Under the pieces are notes generated by a model. That model was not told where the DNA came from and did not search any database. It saw only the letters and a program-made list of their open reading frames with translations. Shown here one piece after another: positions 14,196 through 21,710 of a DNA stretch of 23,943 bases. This stretch comes from a virus. The stretch covers positions 1 through 23,943 of the IMG/VR virus record IMGVR_UViG_3300006805_000162. One strand, given 5' to 3'. The position numbers and the translations under genes are program-made. Position 1 is the stretch's first letter. Each line of letters opens with the position of its first letter.

Positions 14196-15292
14196 GTAAA
14201 GAACAATATAACCTAACAACAAAAACAGACTATCTCAACCGTAAGATGTTTCTAGACCCAGAGGGTCCTGTAACTATTCAACGATTTGAGGAAGTCAAGT
14301 ACAAAAAGATCGTAGACTTTGAACAAACAGCACGTGGCTTCTTTTGGGTTCCGGAAGAAGTTAGTTTAACTAAAGATGCAACTGACTTCAAGGAAGCTAG
14401 TGATGCCGTTAAGCATATCTTTACTAGCAACCTATTGCGTCAGACTGCACTAGATAGCTTACAGGGTAGAGCACCAAGTCAAGTGTTTACCCCTGTTGTA
14501 TCATTGCCTGAACTTGAAGCATTGATTTACAACTGGAGCTTCTTTGAGACTAACATTCATAGTCGTAGCTATAGTCACATCATCCGTAACATCTATAATG
14601 TACCTAAAGATGTGTTCAACACTATCCACGATACACAAGAGATTGTTGACATGGCTAGTAGTGTTGGTAACTACTATGAAGCATTACATAATGTTAACTG
14701 TCAGAAGCAGTTGGGCATGCCTGTACTAGAAAAAGATCATATCAAAGCTATCTGGATGGCACTACATGCAAGTTATGCACTAGAAGCATTTAGATTCATG
14801 GTATCATTCGCTACAAGTTTAGCAATGGTTGAGAACAAAATCTTTATTGGTAACGGTAATATCATTAGCTTGATTCTACAAGATGAACTATTACACAAGG
14901 GTTGGACAGCATATCTTATCAATCAAGTAATCAAAGAAGATAGTCGCTTTGCCGCTATTAAACTAGAGTGTGAAGCAGAAGTCTATCAACTGTACATGGA
15001 TGTTATCCGTGAAGAAAAAGACTGGGCCAAGTATCTATTCAAGTTCGGTCCAGTGATTGGATTGAATGCAAACATTCTAAATGACTTTGTAGACTATACA
15101 GCAGTGGGTGCATTGAAAGAGATTGGTATCAAGTATCAAGCTATTGCTCCTAAATCTACTCCTATCCCGTGGTTCAATAAGCACGTTGATACAAGCAAGA
15201 AGCAAACTGCACTGCAAGAAAACGAATCAACAAACTATGTTATTGGTGTAATGAGTGACTCATTAGACTATGACACACTACCTAATTTTTAA
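14192..15292 (+). CDS. nrdB: Class Ia ribonucleoside-diphosphate reductase, beta subunit
   Basis: NrdB houses the di-iron centre and tyrosyl radical that activates NrdA. The 366 residues match the family length. By comparison with E. coli, the ligands are D88 (ALDSLQGR), E119 and H123, E198 (ALEAFRF), and E232 with H235 (DELLH). The radical Tyr is Y127 (HSRSYSHI). The C-terminal tail contains Y349, the counterpart of E. coli Y356, and ends in an acidic, NrdA-docking type peptide (DYDTLPNF). The first Glu-His ligand pair reads ETNIH, one residue longer than the usual ExxH of E. coli (ETIH). The bases are unambiguous and the frame continues normally on both sides. The start overlaps the nrdA stop as ATGA, so translation is probably coupled, which suits equal subunit supply. 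Confidence 0.96.
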   Translation: MSKEQYNLTTKTDYLNRKMFLDPEGPVTIQRFEEVKYKKIVDFEQTARGFFWVPEEVSLTKDATDFKEASDAVKHIFTSNLLRQTALDSLQGRAPSQVFTPVVSLPELEALIYNWSFFETNIHSRSYSHIIRNIYNVPKDVFNTIHDTQEIVDMASSVGNYYEALHNVNCQKQLGMPVLEKDHIKAIWMALHASYALEAFRFMVSFATSLAMVENKIFIGNGNIISLILQDELLHKGWTAYLINQVIKEDSRFAAIKLECEAEVYQLYMDVIREEKDWAKYLFKFGPVIGLNANILNDFVDYTAVGALKEIGIKYQAIAPKSTPIPWFNKHVDTSKKQTALQENESTNYVIGVMSDSLDYDTLPNF

Positions 15293-15303
15293 CAGGAACA
15301 AAA

Positions 15304-15537
15304 ATGACAGCAATCGTATGGAGTAAGGACGCCTGTCCTTACTGTGTTCAGGCTAAAGCCCTGCTCACACAGAAAGGTATCGCATTTGAAGAACGTAACA
15401 TCATGCACGGCACCTGGACTAAAGAACAACTACTAGAAGCAGTACCAACTGCACGAACATTACCACAAATCTTCTTGGGTGAAGAATATGTGGGTGGGTT
15501 CACTGAACTCAGAACTAAACTAACAGAAAGCAAATAA
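15304..15537 (+). CDS. Glutaredoxin
   Basis: This 77-residue thioredoxin-fold protein carries the dithiol active site CPYC at residues 11-14, the cis-proline motif TLPQIF (P54) and the glutathione-binding GGF-type turn at residues 64-66. All three are glutaredoxin signatures. It most likely returns electrons to the C-terminal cysteines of NrdA, the role played by NrdC in phage T4, and its position 11 bases after nrdB supports this. An AGGA Shine-Dalgarno lies 8-11 bases ahead of the ATG. The stop overlaps the next start by one base (TAATG). An NrdH-type redoxin is the alternative, but the length, the GGF turn and CPYC fit both. Confidence 0.93.
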   Translation: MTAIVWSKDACPYCVQAKALLTQKGIAFEERNIMHGTWTKEQLLEAVPTARTLPQIFLGEEYVGGFTELRTKLTESK

Positions 15538-15836
15538 TGGAACAAGGTAAAACATATACATTCAAATTAAACTCAGGCGAGGAACTTATTGCTAAAGTAG
15601 TTGATATCTTCACAGAAGAACATACTATTAAGATTAGCGATCCAGTATCAATCGCCCCCGCACAGAACGGCATGCAAATGATTCCTAGCATGTTTACCGC
15701 AGAACCCGGTTCTTCAGTTACACTAAATACTAATAGCGTTGCTATGTACTCTGAGACTGAGGACAGTATCAAAATGAAGTATATTGAAGCAACAACGGGT
15801 ATCAAAGTACCCGAGAAAAAAATATTCTTAGGATAA
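15537..15836 (+). CDS. Small Sm-like beta-barrel phage protein
   Basis: This gene encodes 99 residues. It opens with a strand-turn-strand (YTFKLNSGEELIAKVVDI), followed by the charged turn TEEHTIKI and DPVSIAPAQNGMQMIP. This resembles the Sm/LSm-like small barrel proteins common in marine T4-like phages, including the PVSIAP segment. A conserved-looking tail follows (VAMYSETEDSIKMKYIEATTG). Function is unknown: an RNA-binding or assembly role is only a fold-based guess. It has no Cys, signal peptide or membrane segment. It overlaps the glutaredoxin stop by one base and ends one base before the PAAR gene, so it is translated as part of a tight chain. Confidence 0.65.
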   Translation: MEQGKTYTFKLNSGEELIAKVVDIFTEEHTIKISDPVSIAPAQNGMQMIPSMFTAEPGSSVTLNTNSVAMYSETEDSIKMKYIEATTGIKVPEKKIFLG

Positions 15837-15837
15837 T

Positions 15838-16119
15838 ATGTCAGCATTAAGTCGTGTAGGAGATCAGAATCAAGCCGGAGGTGCAATCAAGCGCGGAGCT
15901 GATTCAGTGTTTGCAAATGGAATAGCTGTAGGCTTGCACGTTAGCGGCATAACTCCACACGCACCTTGGGGCAGACCGCATCCACCTCATGAAGCAGCAA
16001 CTACAACTGATGGTAGTCCTACTGTATTTTGTGAGGGTGTTCCTGTACTCAGAGTGGGTTCAGGTAACAGTTGCGGACATAGTATCAGTCAAGGAAGCCC
16101 GGATGTGTTCGTACCATGA
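15838..16119 (+). CDS. PAAR-motif protein, tail spike tip
   Basis: This 93-residue protein has the PAAR layout. An early segment (SRVGDQNQAGGAI) is followed by two Gly/Pro-rich halves carrying His and Cys residues suited to binding one metal ion at the tip: H34, H41, H48, H51, C65, C79 and H81. The second half reads GSPTVFCEGVPVLRVG and ends in SQGSPDVFV. PAAR proteins form the sharp cone capping the central spike of contractile tails and type VI secretion systems. In T4 this is gp5.4. An AGGA ends six bases before the ATG. The stop overlaps the next gene by 4 bases (ATGA), so the spike tip is made together with the large virion-type protein downstream. Confidence 0.88.
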   Translation: MSALSRVGDQNQAGGAIKRGADSVFANGIAVGLHVSGITPHAPWGRPHPPHEAATTTDGSPTVFCEGVPVLRVGSGNSCGHSISQGSPDVFVP

Positions 16120-18356
16120 GTTTAACAGGTAAATATTCTCCCCTCAATTTAAATAGCTTGGGCTCGTTTGTGCAGAATGAAGGATTGTGTATCAATCCAG
16201 ACGCTGTGCTACATATGGGCACGAGCACTGGATTGAGTAATTATACTCTAGGAACAACCACACTCAATACTGTATTGCGAATGCTAGTTAATTCTATAAG
16301 AGCAGGATTCTTGCAATCTAATCTCACTTGTTATAGTGAATTAATATCAATTGGTAGTAACAGTATCCCCGCGCTAGGAGATAGTAAGCCACCGGAGTAT
16401 TTGCGTACAGAATCACTTAATCCCTACCCCAATTCAGTTCCATACACTAGCGAATATACTAGCTATGGATGGTTGCGTACTATTCCGTTGCAAGCTCACT
16501 ATGAATTCTATATCAATAACGGATCATATAGTGATTTCTTGTACACATTCAATATGGCACAAGGGTTCATCGGACAGTCTAACAAAGCTATTGATGCAAT
16601 GAATGCCGCAGATACTTACCTAGACGGTACGTATAGCAACATGAACGACTTGATTACGGCAGACTTAGCCGGCGTCAGTTTAGCATTGTTCTTTTGGGGC
16701 CAAGACTTAATTGTATTGGGTAGAGCATTAGACTTAGGGTACATTGATACATACGGTCGTCCTAGTAACCTATTGAAGACTTTGTATAAAAACAAAGCGT
16801 TAACTAAGGCAGTTAATCTAGCATTGTTAGCAGCAGGTTTCTCCGCTGATGACATGGACTATATCATTAGCGGCGGCGAAGCTACTGTGGATCAACAAAA
16901 GAAACTATACGGTGCATTCAGTATTGTTATGGGCATCGATCTCGTTGAATCATTGATTGCTTTGAATTGTCAGACAAAGGGACTAGAGACTCTAGCTGAC
17001 TTGTTAAACCCTAAGATGATATTCCCTAGAAGTTATGCTACATTAACAGTACCTGAGTACAATGCAAACTCGGGCCCTACTAATAGTAAGACATACTACC
17101 TGTTATATACCGGTGGCGAACTAACTTCACATGTATTGAACAAGTACGGAGAAGAGTTAAAGACTATCCTTCCAGACACCTTAGCGGCATCATGTGCAGC
17201 ATTCAGCACCACAATGCTACAGATTAAAAACATCAAGTCAATGGACATTGAAAGATTCAGTCAAGTAGTTCGTAACTTAGAAACAGTAAGTGATCTAGGT
17301 GTTAATGGAACAAACGTCCCTACTAATCAGCCTATCAGAAACGCTACGTTGCCTCTTATTGCATTGGGTTCGGGAAAGAATGGCAGATACACTACATGCG
17401 ACTTCTTTGGAGCCATGTCAGGATTACCATACGAGTGGAACATATTAGAATCGTATATTAATTCATTAACTACTAGCACCTTAGTTAGTATATACCAATC
17501 ATTATATGAGTCTATCACCGAACCAGTGTTGTCGCTGTCAGGATTACCCGACTGGACTGCAACAAATACCATAGTGCTATCATATATAAATGCAGCTAAT
17601 ACTGAAATTGCATCTATTGCATCTAATAACCCTGCACTAACAATAGCTATAAACAACTTATATAACAAGTTTGGCAAACAATTAACTATAGAACAAAACG
17701 CTAGAAGTATAGGATTACGAGCCGAAAAGTATCTACCTGATCTAAGCACCACTACAACTGATATATACGGATTCATGGAAAGTTTGAATGGCTACGCTAT
17801 GCAGACTGAAAAATGGGGAGCCGTACAGAATTTAGAAGCTATCACTGATACTTCTAAGATTGGTGGCAATAGCATGATCGGTAGCATGAGAGAAGTCCGC
17901 AATGCACATCGACTAGGGCTAACTGGTGCAGAGCAAGACAACGAAGTAGGTATAGAACAACTGACCTTACCTAGAGTCAACGGAGTAGTACCGACTACAA
18001 CTACTATCGACCCGATAACAGGTGAGACTATTATTGTCCCTGTTGTTACATCTGGACCTATAGTCGATCTTCCAATCGACACGGGCGGTCCCGGCCCTGT
18101 CGGACCACCGTGGGGCACAGTCGTTACGACTGACCCTACAACACCATCGTCACCTGACGCAGTAGTAGGTACTCCGTACCCAACTATTAACCCAAATACA
18201 GGGAATGGTAACACCTCGCCGTGGACTACATTAGTTCCACCCTCGATAGATATAATTTCTATTACACCTATCGTGAAACCGTCAATTCTTACCCCCGCCC
18301 AAGCAATCGAAGATGTTATATTATGTAATTGTGATTGTTGGGACCATATACTGTAA
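16116..18356 (+). CDS. Large putative virion structural protein
   Basis: This 746-residue protein resembles, from memory, a virion structural protein of marine T4-like phages (segments SFVQNEGLCINPDAVLHMG, SIGSNSIPALGDSKPP and LADLLNPKMIFP). That likeness should be checked by search. About residues 1-620 look alpha-helical and globular, with segments such as SNMNDLITADLAGVSLAL. From about residue 625 the protein changes to a Pro/Thr/Gly-rich, probably disordered tail. The extreme C-terminus carries a CxCxC cluster (C737, C739, C741) followed by WDHIL. Coupling to the PAAR gene suggests a baseplate or tail role. There is no signal peptide. The gene is followed directly by the promoter of the hydrolase gene. 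Confidence 0.65.
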   Translation: MSLTGKYSPLNLNSLGSFVQNEGLCINPDAVLHMGTSTGLSNYTLGTTTLNTVLRMLVNSIRAGFLQSNLTCYSELISIGSNSIPALGDSKPPEYLRTESLNPYPNSVPYTSEYTSYGWLRTIPLQAHYEFYINNGSYSDFLYTFNMAQGFIGQSNKAIDAMNAADTYLDGTYSNMNDLITADLAGVSLALFFWGQDLIVLGRALDLGYIDTYGRPSNLLKTLYKNKALTKAVNLALLAAGFSADDMDYIISGGEATVDQQKKLYGAFSIVMGIDLVESLIALNCQTKGLETLADLLNPKMIFPRSYATLTVPEYNANSGPTNSKTYYLLYTGGELTSHVLNKYGEELKTILPDTLAASCAAFSTTMLQIKNIKSMDIERFSQVVRNLETVSDLGVNGTNVPTNQPIRNATLPLIALGSGKNGRYTTCDFFGAMSGLPYEWNILESYINSLTTSTLVSIYQSLYESITEPVLSLSGLPDWTATNTIVLSYINAANTEIASIASNNPALTIAINNLYNKFGKQLTIEQNARSIGLRAEKYLPDLSTTTTDIYGFMESLNGYAMQTEKWGAVQNLEAITDTSKIGGNSMIGSMREVRNAHRLGLTGAEQDNEVGIEQLTLPRVNGVVPTTTTIDPITGETIIVPVVTSGPIVDLPIDTGGPGPVGPPWGTVVTTDPTTPSSPDAVVGTPYPTINPNTGNGNTSPWTTLVPPSIDIISITPIVKPSILTPAQAIEDVILCNCDCWDHIL

Positions 18357-18366
18357 GCCAAAACAA

Positions 18367-18396
18367 TTGACGTTCAACGTTGTATAGTGTTATACT
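18367..18396 (+). promoter_or_regulatory. Sigma70-type promoter for the SleB-family hydrolase gene
   Basis: A -35 box TTGACG (18367-18372) and a -10 box TATACT (18391-18396) are separated by 18 bases. Each differs from consensus at one position. Transcription would begin near 18403, just ahead of the Shine-Dalgarno at 18406. The spacer contains the perfect palindrome CAACGTTG (18375-18382), within ACGTTCAACGT, a possible operator site (inference). Confidence 0.7.
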
Positions 18397-18405
18397 ATGC
18401 ATAAG

Positions 18406-18412
18406 AAAGGAG
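18406..18412 (+). promoter_or_regulatory. Strong Shine-Dalgarno that sets the hydrolase start
   Basis: AAAGGAG lies 5 bases ahead of the ATG at 18418. The in-frame ATG at 18397 overlaps the edge of the -10 box and would lie upstream of the predicted transcript, so 18418 is the better start. Confidence 0.8.
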
Positions 18413-18417
18413 TATAT

Positions 18418-19017
18418 ATGAAAAATATAGCCTCAATCACCGCTAAAGTACTAGCAATAAGTATAGCGGTATACACAATGATAACAGTAGTGATTGATAT
18501 GACTACTGTGCAAGAAGAACCGGAATTCGTAGTAGAAGCTAGGCCAGTTGATAGTAAACAACTACTATGTATGGCAGAGAATATATATTACGAAGCAGGC
18601 AGCGAATCAATTGCAGGTAAAGCAGCAGTAGCAAGAGTAGTAATGAACAGAGTTAGTCATGGCTTTGCTAGTACGCCCTGCAATGTAATACATCAAATGA
18701 CAATGATAACAAAGATTGATGAGAACACCTTAGATTCATATAGAGTTAGAATGTGTCAGTTTAGTTGGGTTTGCGAGGGTAAGAAGAAAGTAAATGTCAA
18801 TGACCCTAAGTATGTGCAAGCACTAGATGTTGCATACCAAGTACTGGCATACGATGCATATCAAGAAGTATTACCCCGTACTGCATTGTTCTTTCATAAT
18901 CTAACAGTTGATCCGTTCTGGCCCTACAAGCAAGTAGCACGAATAGGTAATCATATATTCTATAGCAAACAGAAAGTAAAATATGTTGAGAAGAAGCCCA
19001 CAGCGGGGAACATTTAG
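18418..19017 (+). CDS. Membrane-anchored SleB-family cell-wall hydrolase (endolysin candidate)
   Basis: From the ATG at 18418 this encodes 199 residues. A hydrophobic segment at about residues 5-27 looks like a signal-anchor, which would place the enzyme on the periplasmic side. The catalytic domain (about 47-190) matches the SleB / Hydrolase_2 family. It has LCMAENIYYEAGSE (E54 probable catalytic Glu), GKAAVARVVMNRV, CQFSWVCEG (residues 113-121), YVQALDVAYQVL, and a C-terminal FFHNLTVDPFW and GNHIFY. Family members cut peptidoglycan glycan strands. In a phage this suggests host lysis or wall opening, and the anchor suggests a signal-anchor-release type endolysin (inference). It has its own promoter and a strong ribosome site, so it is regulated apart from the structural operon. 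Four Cys residues (51, 88, 113, 119) could form disulfides outside the membrane. Confidence 0.88.
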   Translation: MKNIASITAKVLAISIAVYTMITVVIDMTTVQEEPEFVVEARPVDSKQLLCMAENIYYEAGSESIAGKAAVARVVMNRVSHGFASTPCNVIHQMTMITKIDENTLDSYRVRMCQFSWVCEGKKKVNVNDPKYVQALDVAYQVLAYDAYQEVLPRTALFFHNLTVDPFWPYKQVARIGNHIFYSKQKVKYVEKKPTAGNI

Positions 19018-19018
19018 T

Positions 19019-19555
19019 ATGGATAGGTACGAGAAGAAACTCATAGATAATCCTCAGGATCAGTCTGCATTAGATATGATAGACTTCTATAAAAGCCACA
19101 AGCAAATGCAGTTAGAGTTAGAAGAAACTGCTGAATGGCGTACTGACAATATGGAATATGACTTGCGTACTAGTGAATATATCATAGAGAAATGTAGTGA
19201 TCCAATCTACGCTCAAAATCTGTATGCAGCACTATGCAACAATGATTTTACTAAAAACGATGTATGGCCTATTCTAACAGAAAAGCGATGGAGTTGTTCA
19301 TGGAGGCATGCGGGCGGCATCATCGCTGATATAAAGCAAGAAGGTGACTACATCAATTGGTACTGTAGTGGCATACGAAATGCAACAGACTTAGACGATG
19401 ATTCATTTAGAGAACTATCTAAAGAAGAACAGATTGAATATCTAGAGCAAAAAGCATACGTGGGTGAAGGCTTTGTTACTGATGAGATACGCAAAGACTT
19501 ACTGAAGCTGGGATGGTTAATCCCTGATAACAATGAATATGATCAAATTTTTTGA
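19019..19555 (+). CDS. Conserved-looking phage protein of unknown function
   Basis: This gene encodes 178 residues from the ATG at 19019, chosen over 18983 because it follows the hydrolase stop by one base and has GGGGAA 8 bases upstream. The earlier ATG would overlap the hydrolase gene by 35 bases. The N-terminal half is acidic and helical (about residues 10-60, probably coiled). The C-terminal half holds the motif WRHAGGIIADI followed by DYINWYCSG, a segment I associate with small unknown proteins of aquatic T4-like phages. It has no signal peptide or membrane helix, and no enzyme motif is evident. It is probably co-transcribed with the hydrolase gene, but nothing visible links it to lysis. 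Confidence 0.7.
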   Translation: MDRYEKKLIDNPQDQSALDMIDFYKSHKQMQLELEETAEWRTDNMEYDLRTSEYIIEKCSDPIYAQNLYAALCNNDFTKNDVWPILTEKRWSCSWRHAGGIIADIKQEGDYINWYCSGIRNATDLDDDSFRELSKEEQIEYLEQKAYVGEGFVTDEIRKDLLKLGWLIPDNNEYDQIF

Positions 19556-19599
19556 CTCGGTTGAAATGCACTAAATCATAGTATCACTGAAAGATTTAC

Positions 19600-20451
19600 A
19601 TGGAAGATACACCCAGCACAATTCAAGCAACGCTTGATTCACTAAAAGATTCACTACTAGTAACTAGCTCAAGGATAGGAGACTTTCTAGTATACAAGAA
19701 TGATATTGTCATCAGCAAAGCGATTGACTTGTACGGTGAGTACTGTCAAGCAGAAGTTGATATTCTATCAGAGTATCTAGGAGAAACAAGCCAGTACATT
19801 GATATCGGGACCAATATTGGATATCATCTAGTCGCAGTACACAAAGCAACTAACTGTAATGTATTAGGATTTGAGCCTAACCCAAAGCACTTTGCAGTAG
19901 CATCATACAACAGCAAAGACTACCCTAAGATTCAAGTTGTCAATGCAGGCGCAAGCGATAAGAGTTCAGAGTTTACATTAAAAGACTTTGACCCTACAAA
20001 ATCTACCAACTACGGTGACATTCATATCACTGAGGATGAAGGTATCACCGTCAAGATGATTCCATTAGATACAGTAGGACTTAGCTCATGTCATGTTATC
20101 AAACTAGATGTAGAAGGGCACGAGTATGAAGCAATTCAAGGATGTACCAAGACTATAAGTAAGTTTCGTCCTGTAGTGTTCTATGAAGCTATGGAATGGG
20201 ATGTATGGACTAAAGTAAATGAGTTCTTAACTGATAGACAGTATACTCAATACTGGGTGGCATGTAGAACAGATCCTATTGCAGATACGTTTAAAGTCGC
20301 TGACGAGAATCCATTCGGTTCAAGTACTGTAGCAAATATCTTGTCAGTACCTAATGAAAAACCACAGCCCAACAACTTAGTTGAAGTTACCCCGGGTGAG
20401 GGCTTTAGCACATGCTTTGAACGATATAAAAGACTTAGAATTCTATTCTAA
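19600..20451 (+). CDS. FkbM-type SAM-dependent methyltransferase
   Basis: This 283-residue protein has the FkbM (Methyltransf_21) pattern. The SAM-binding motif I is YIDIGTNIGYH (about residues 66-76). The acidic end of strand 2 is FEPNP (91-95), and the family hallmark is KLDVEGHEYEAIQG (about 168-181), followed by RPVVFYEAMEWD. FkbM enzymes methylate hydroxyl groups, often on sugars or natural products. Phage copies are thought to modify glycans or surface structures, but the target here is unknown. The start ATG has only a weak Shine-Dalgarno (GAAAG). The gene converges on the next one and the two stop codons overlap, with no room for a terminator between them. The last 60 or so residues lie beyond the usual domain and could contribute to substrate choice. 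Confidence 0.88.
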   Translation: MEDTPSTIQATLDSLKDSLLVTSSRIGDFLVYKNDIVISKAIDLYGEYCQAEVDILSEYLGETSQYIDIGTNIGYHLVAVHKATNCNVLGFEPNPKHFAVASYNSKDYPKIQVVNAGASDKSSEFTLKDFDPTKSTNYGDIHITEDEGITVKMIPLDTVGLSSCHVIKLDVEGHEYEAIQGCTKTISKFRPVVFYEAMEWDVWTKVNEFLTDRQYTQYWVACRTDPIADTFKVADENPFGSSTVANILSVPNEKPQPNNLVEVTPGEGFSTCFERYKRLRILF

Positions 20452-21002
20452 ACCCATCTAGGGTATTTGTTTAATTCATTCATGAACACGTCTGGGAATA
20501 ACTCCCAGACTGTTTGATTAGTATTACGATATACTACATCACCCATATTACGCATTTGTCCTGTACTAGCCATAGCAGGACCAAAGATTCTATGCACTAA
20601 TCTTTGAGTACCCAAATCACTATCGGTACTGGTAATAAACAATCTACTACCCTTCGGGGCCCAATTAATACAAGCGGGTATTAAAAATTGACTAGTAACA
20701 TGCTGATGGGTTACTATTTGATTACGGGTTCTTAATGAATTGTAGGGAATCATATCAGTAAATGCACAAGTCCTTGCTGCTATTCTATAGCAATTCTCGC
20801 CCATTATATCAAATGTATGTGCTGCACAGCTACCCACTGCTATATCATTATAATAAAGAATATATACGCATTTCTCAGGCTCACGATCAAAACAATCAAT
20901 CATAGCCTTCTGGCTACTATTATTAGTAAAACCCTTCTGTTCCGCTATTCTATAGAAGTCAGTTAAATCTAATGATTCATTCCAGGGTATTATTTTAAAC
21001 AT
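20448..21002 (-). CDS. GNAT-like acyltransferase-fold protein (tentative)
   Basis: This gene encodes 184 residues. The order of elements resembles a GNAT fold. A helix-rich N-terminus is followed by VYILYYNDIAVGSCAAH (the strand 2-3 hairpin), then YRIAARTCAFTD (a strand 4-like segment), RLFITSTDSD, and a C-terminal VVYRNTNQTVWEL reminiscent of the closing strand. The usual acetyl-CoA loop (RxxGxG/A) is not visible, so it may be inactive, divergent or another fold. It overlaps the upstream kinase-like gene by 13 bases on the same strand, which suggests coupled expression. Its start has no strong Shine-Dalgarno, in line with coupling. Confidence 0.5.
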   Translation of the reverse strand: MFKIIPWNESLDLTDFYRIAEQKGFTNNSSQKAMIDCFDREPEKCVYILYYNDIAVGSCAAHTFDIMGENCYRIAARTCAFTDMIPYNSLRTRNQIVTHQHVTSQFLIPACINWAPKGSRLFITSTDSDLGTQRLVHRIFGPAMASTGQMRNMGDVVYRNTNQTVWELFPDVFMNELNKYPRWV

Positions 21003-21673
21003 TGCACTCTGTCAATAAATTCATCAGGATAGTTCTTTCTAAATGATTCCCAGCATAACTTATCTAATAAAGGAAACGGTTGGGGCTTATCCCATTCTAT
21101 TCCTAATGATTCTATATGCTTGCGCATTTCATCCTGTCGAGTACTATAGATATGACTTTCCACATCACTAATACTAACTTCTGGGTCAGTTTTATGATAT
21201 GTAAAGAAATAATTAATTGATTTTAATCTGCCCTCTACTACAAAATAGCTTGAAGGATGCATACTATATTTGTGTAAGTCTAAACTCTTATGGGCATTAA
21301 TTATATCAATCATTTGAGTATCCCAGTCAGGTAATACATCATAATAGCTATTTAATTCATGACTACGCTGCCAGAAATCATCCCCATCTACTGCTAGATA
21401 TAATTTACGGTTTTTATGATCTATATCAAGAATCTTAGGAACTAAGTCAGGATACATTAAATTCATCAGTTGAGCATACTTAATCTCACGCTCCCACTTC
21501 TCTTGCATTAATTCGGGCAGAACCACTTGATTTTGACCCCTGTGATAGACCTCATCATTAAAATACCACTGGACAAATACTTTCTTATCCTCACTCATTA
21601 AACTTGTATAGATTAAATTGTTTCTCCATGGTTCTTCCCCGGGTAGCTTATTGTAGTAGTAGTCGTATTTCAT
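20990..21673 (-). CDS. Kinase-like phage protein, paralogue A
   Basis: This gene encodes 227 residues. It shares a collinear pattern with the gene at 23060-23716: NLIYT near the N-terminus, a Trp/Asp/Tyr/His segment, then PDLVPKILDIDHKNRKLYLA, then PDW with HPSSYFVVEGRLKSINYFFTY. The last segment resembles the catalytic-loop and DFG region of protein-kinase-like and aminoglycoside-phosphotransferase folds (HxxN...DF). Here the Asp and Asn are replaced, so phosphotransfer is doubtful. I infer a divergent kinase-fold protein. A nucleotide- or substrate-binding role without catalysis is possible. The ATG has no Shine-Dalgarno and is followed at 21002 by the GNAT-like gene, which overlaps it by 13 bases. 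The start is shared with the divergent TATAAATA promoter region. Confidence 0.55.
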   Translation of the reverse strand: MKYDYYYNKLPGEEPWRNNLIYTSLMSEDKKVFVQWYFNDEVYHRGQNQVVLPELMQEKWEREIKYAQLMNLMYPDLVPKILDIDHKNRKLYLAVDGDDFWQRSHELNSYYDVLPDWDTQMIDIINAHKSLDLHKYSMHPSSYFVVEGRLKSINYFFTYHKTDPEVSISDVESHIYSTRQDEMRKHIESLGIEWDKPQPFPLLDKLCWESFRKNYPDEFIDRVQCLK

Positions 21674-21680
21674 ATAAATA
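21673..21680 (+). promoter_or_regulatory. T4-type late promoter octamer
   Basis: TATAAATA is an exact match to the T4 late consensus. It lies 30 bases ahead of the ATG at 21711, a normal leader length, and overlaps the first base of the divergent kinase-like gene. Recognition would need a gp55-type late sigma factor, which is not in this window. Confidence 0.65.
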
Positions 21681-21699
21681 TTTAATCAACAGAACAGAC

Positions 21700-21704
21700 G
21701 AGGA
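21700..21704 (+). promoter_or_regulatory. Shine-Dalgarno for the first oxygenase-like gene
   Basis: GAGGA lies 6 bases ahead of the ATG at 21711 and supports that start. Confidence 0.65.
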
Positions 21705-21710
21705 ATTAAA

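Noticed and set aside
18397-18420. The ATG at 18397 as start of the hydrolase gene
   Set aside because: It abuts the -10 box, lies upstream of the predicted transcript start and has no Shine-Dalgarno, while 18418 has AAAGGAG 5 bases upstream.
18983-19019. The ATG at 18983 as start of the unknown gene after the hydrolase
   Set aside because: It would overlap the hydrolase by 35 bases and adds a basic, unconserved-looking N-terminus. The ATG at 19019 has GGGGAA at good spacing.
19552-19584. A possible promoter (TTGACT followed by CATAGT) ahead of the methyltransferase gene
   Set aside because: The -10 box is poor and the 19-base spacing is long. The gap is too short and AT-rich to separate it from chance.
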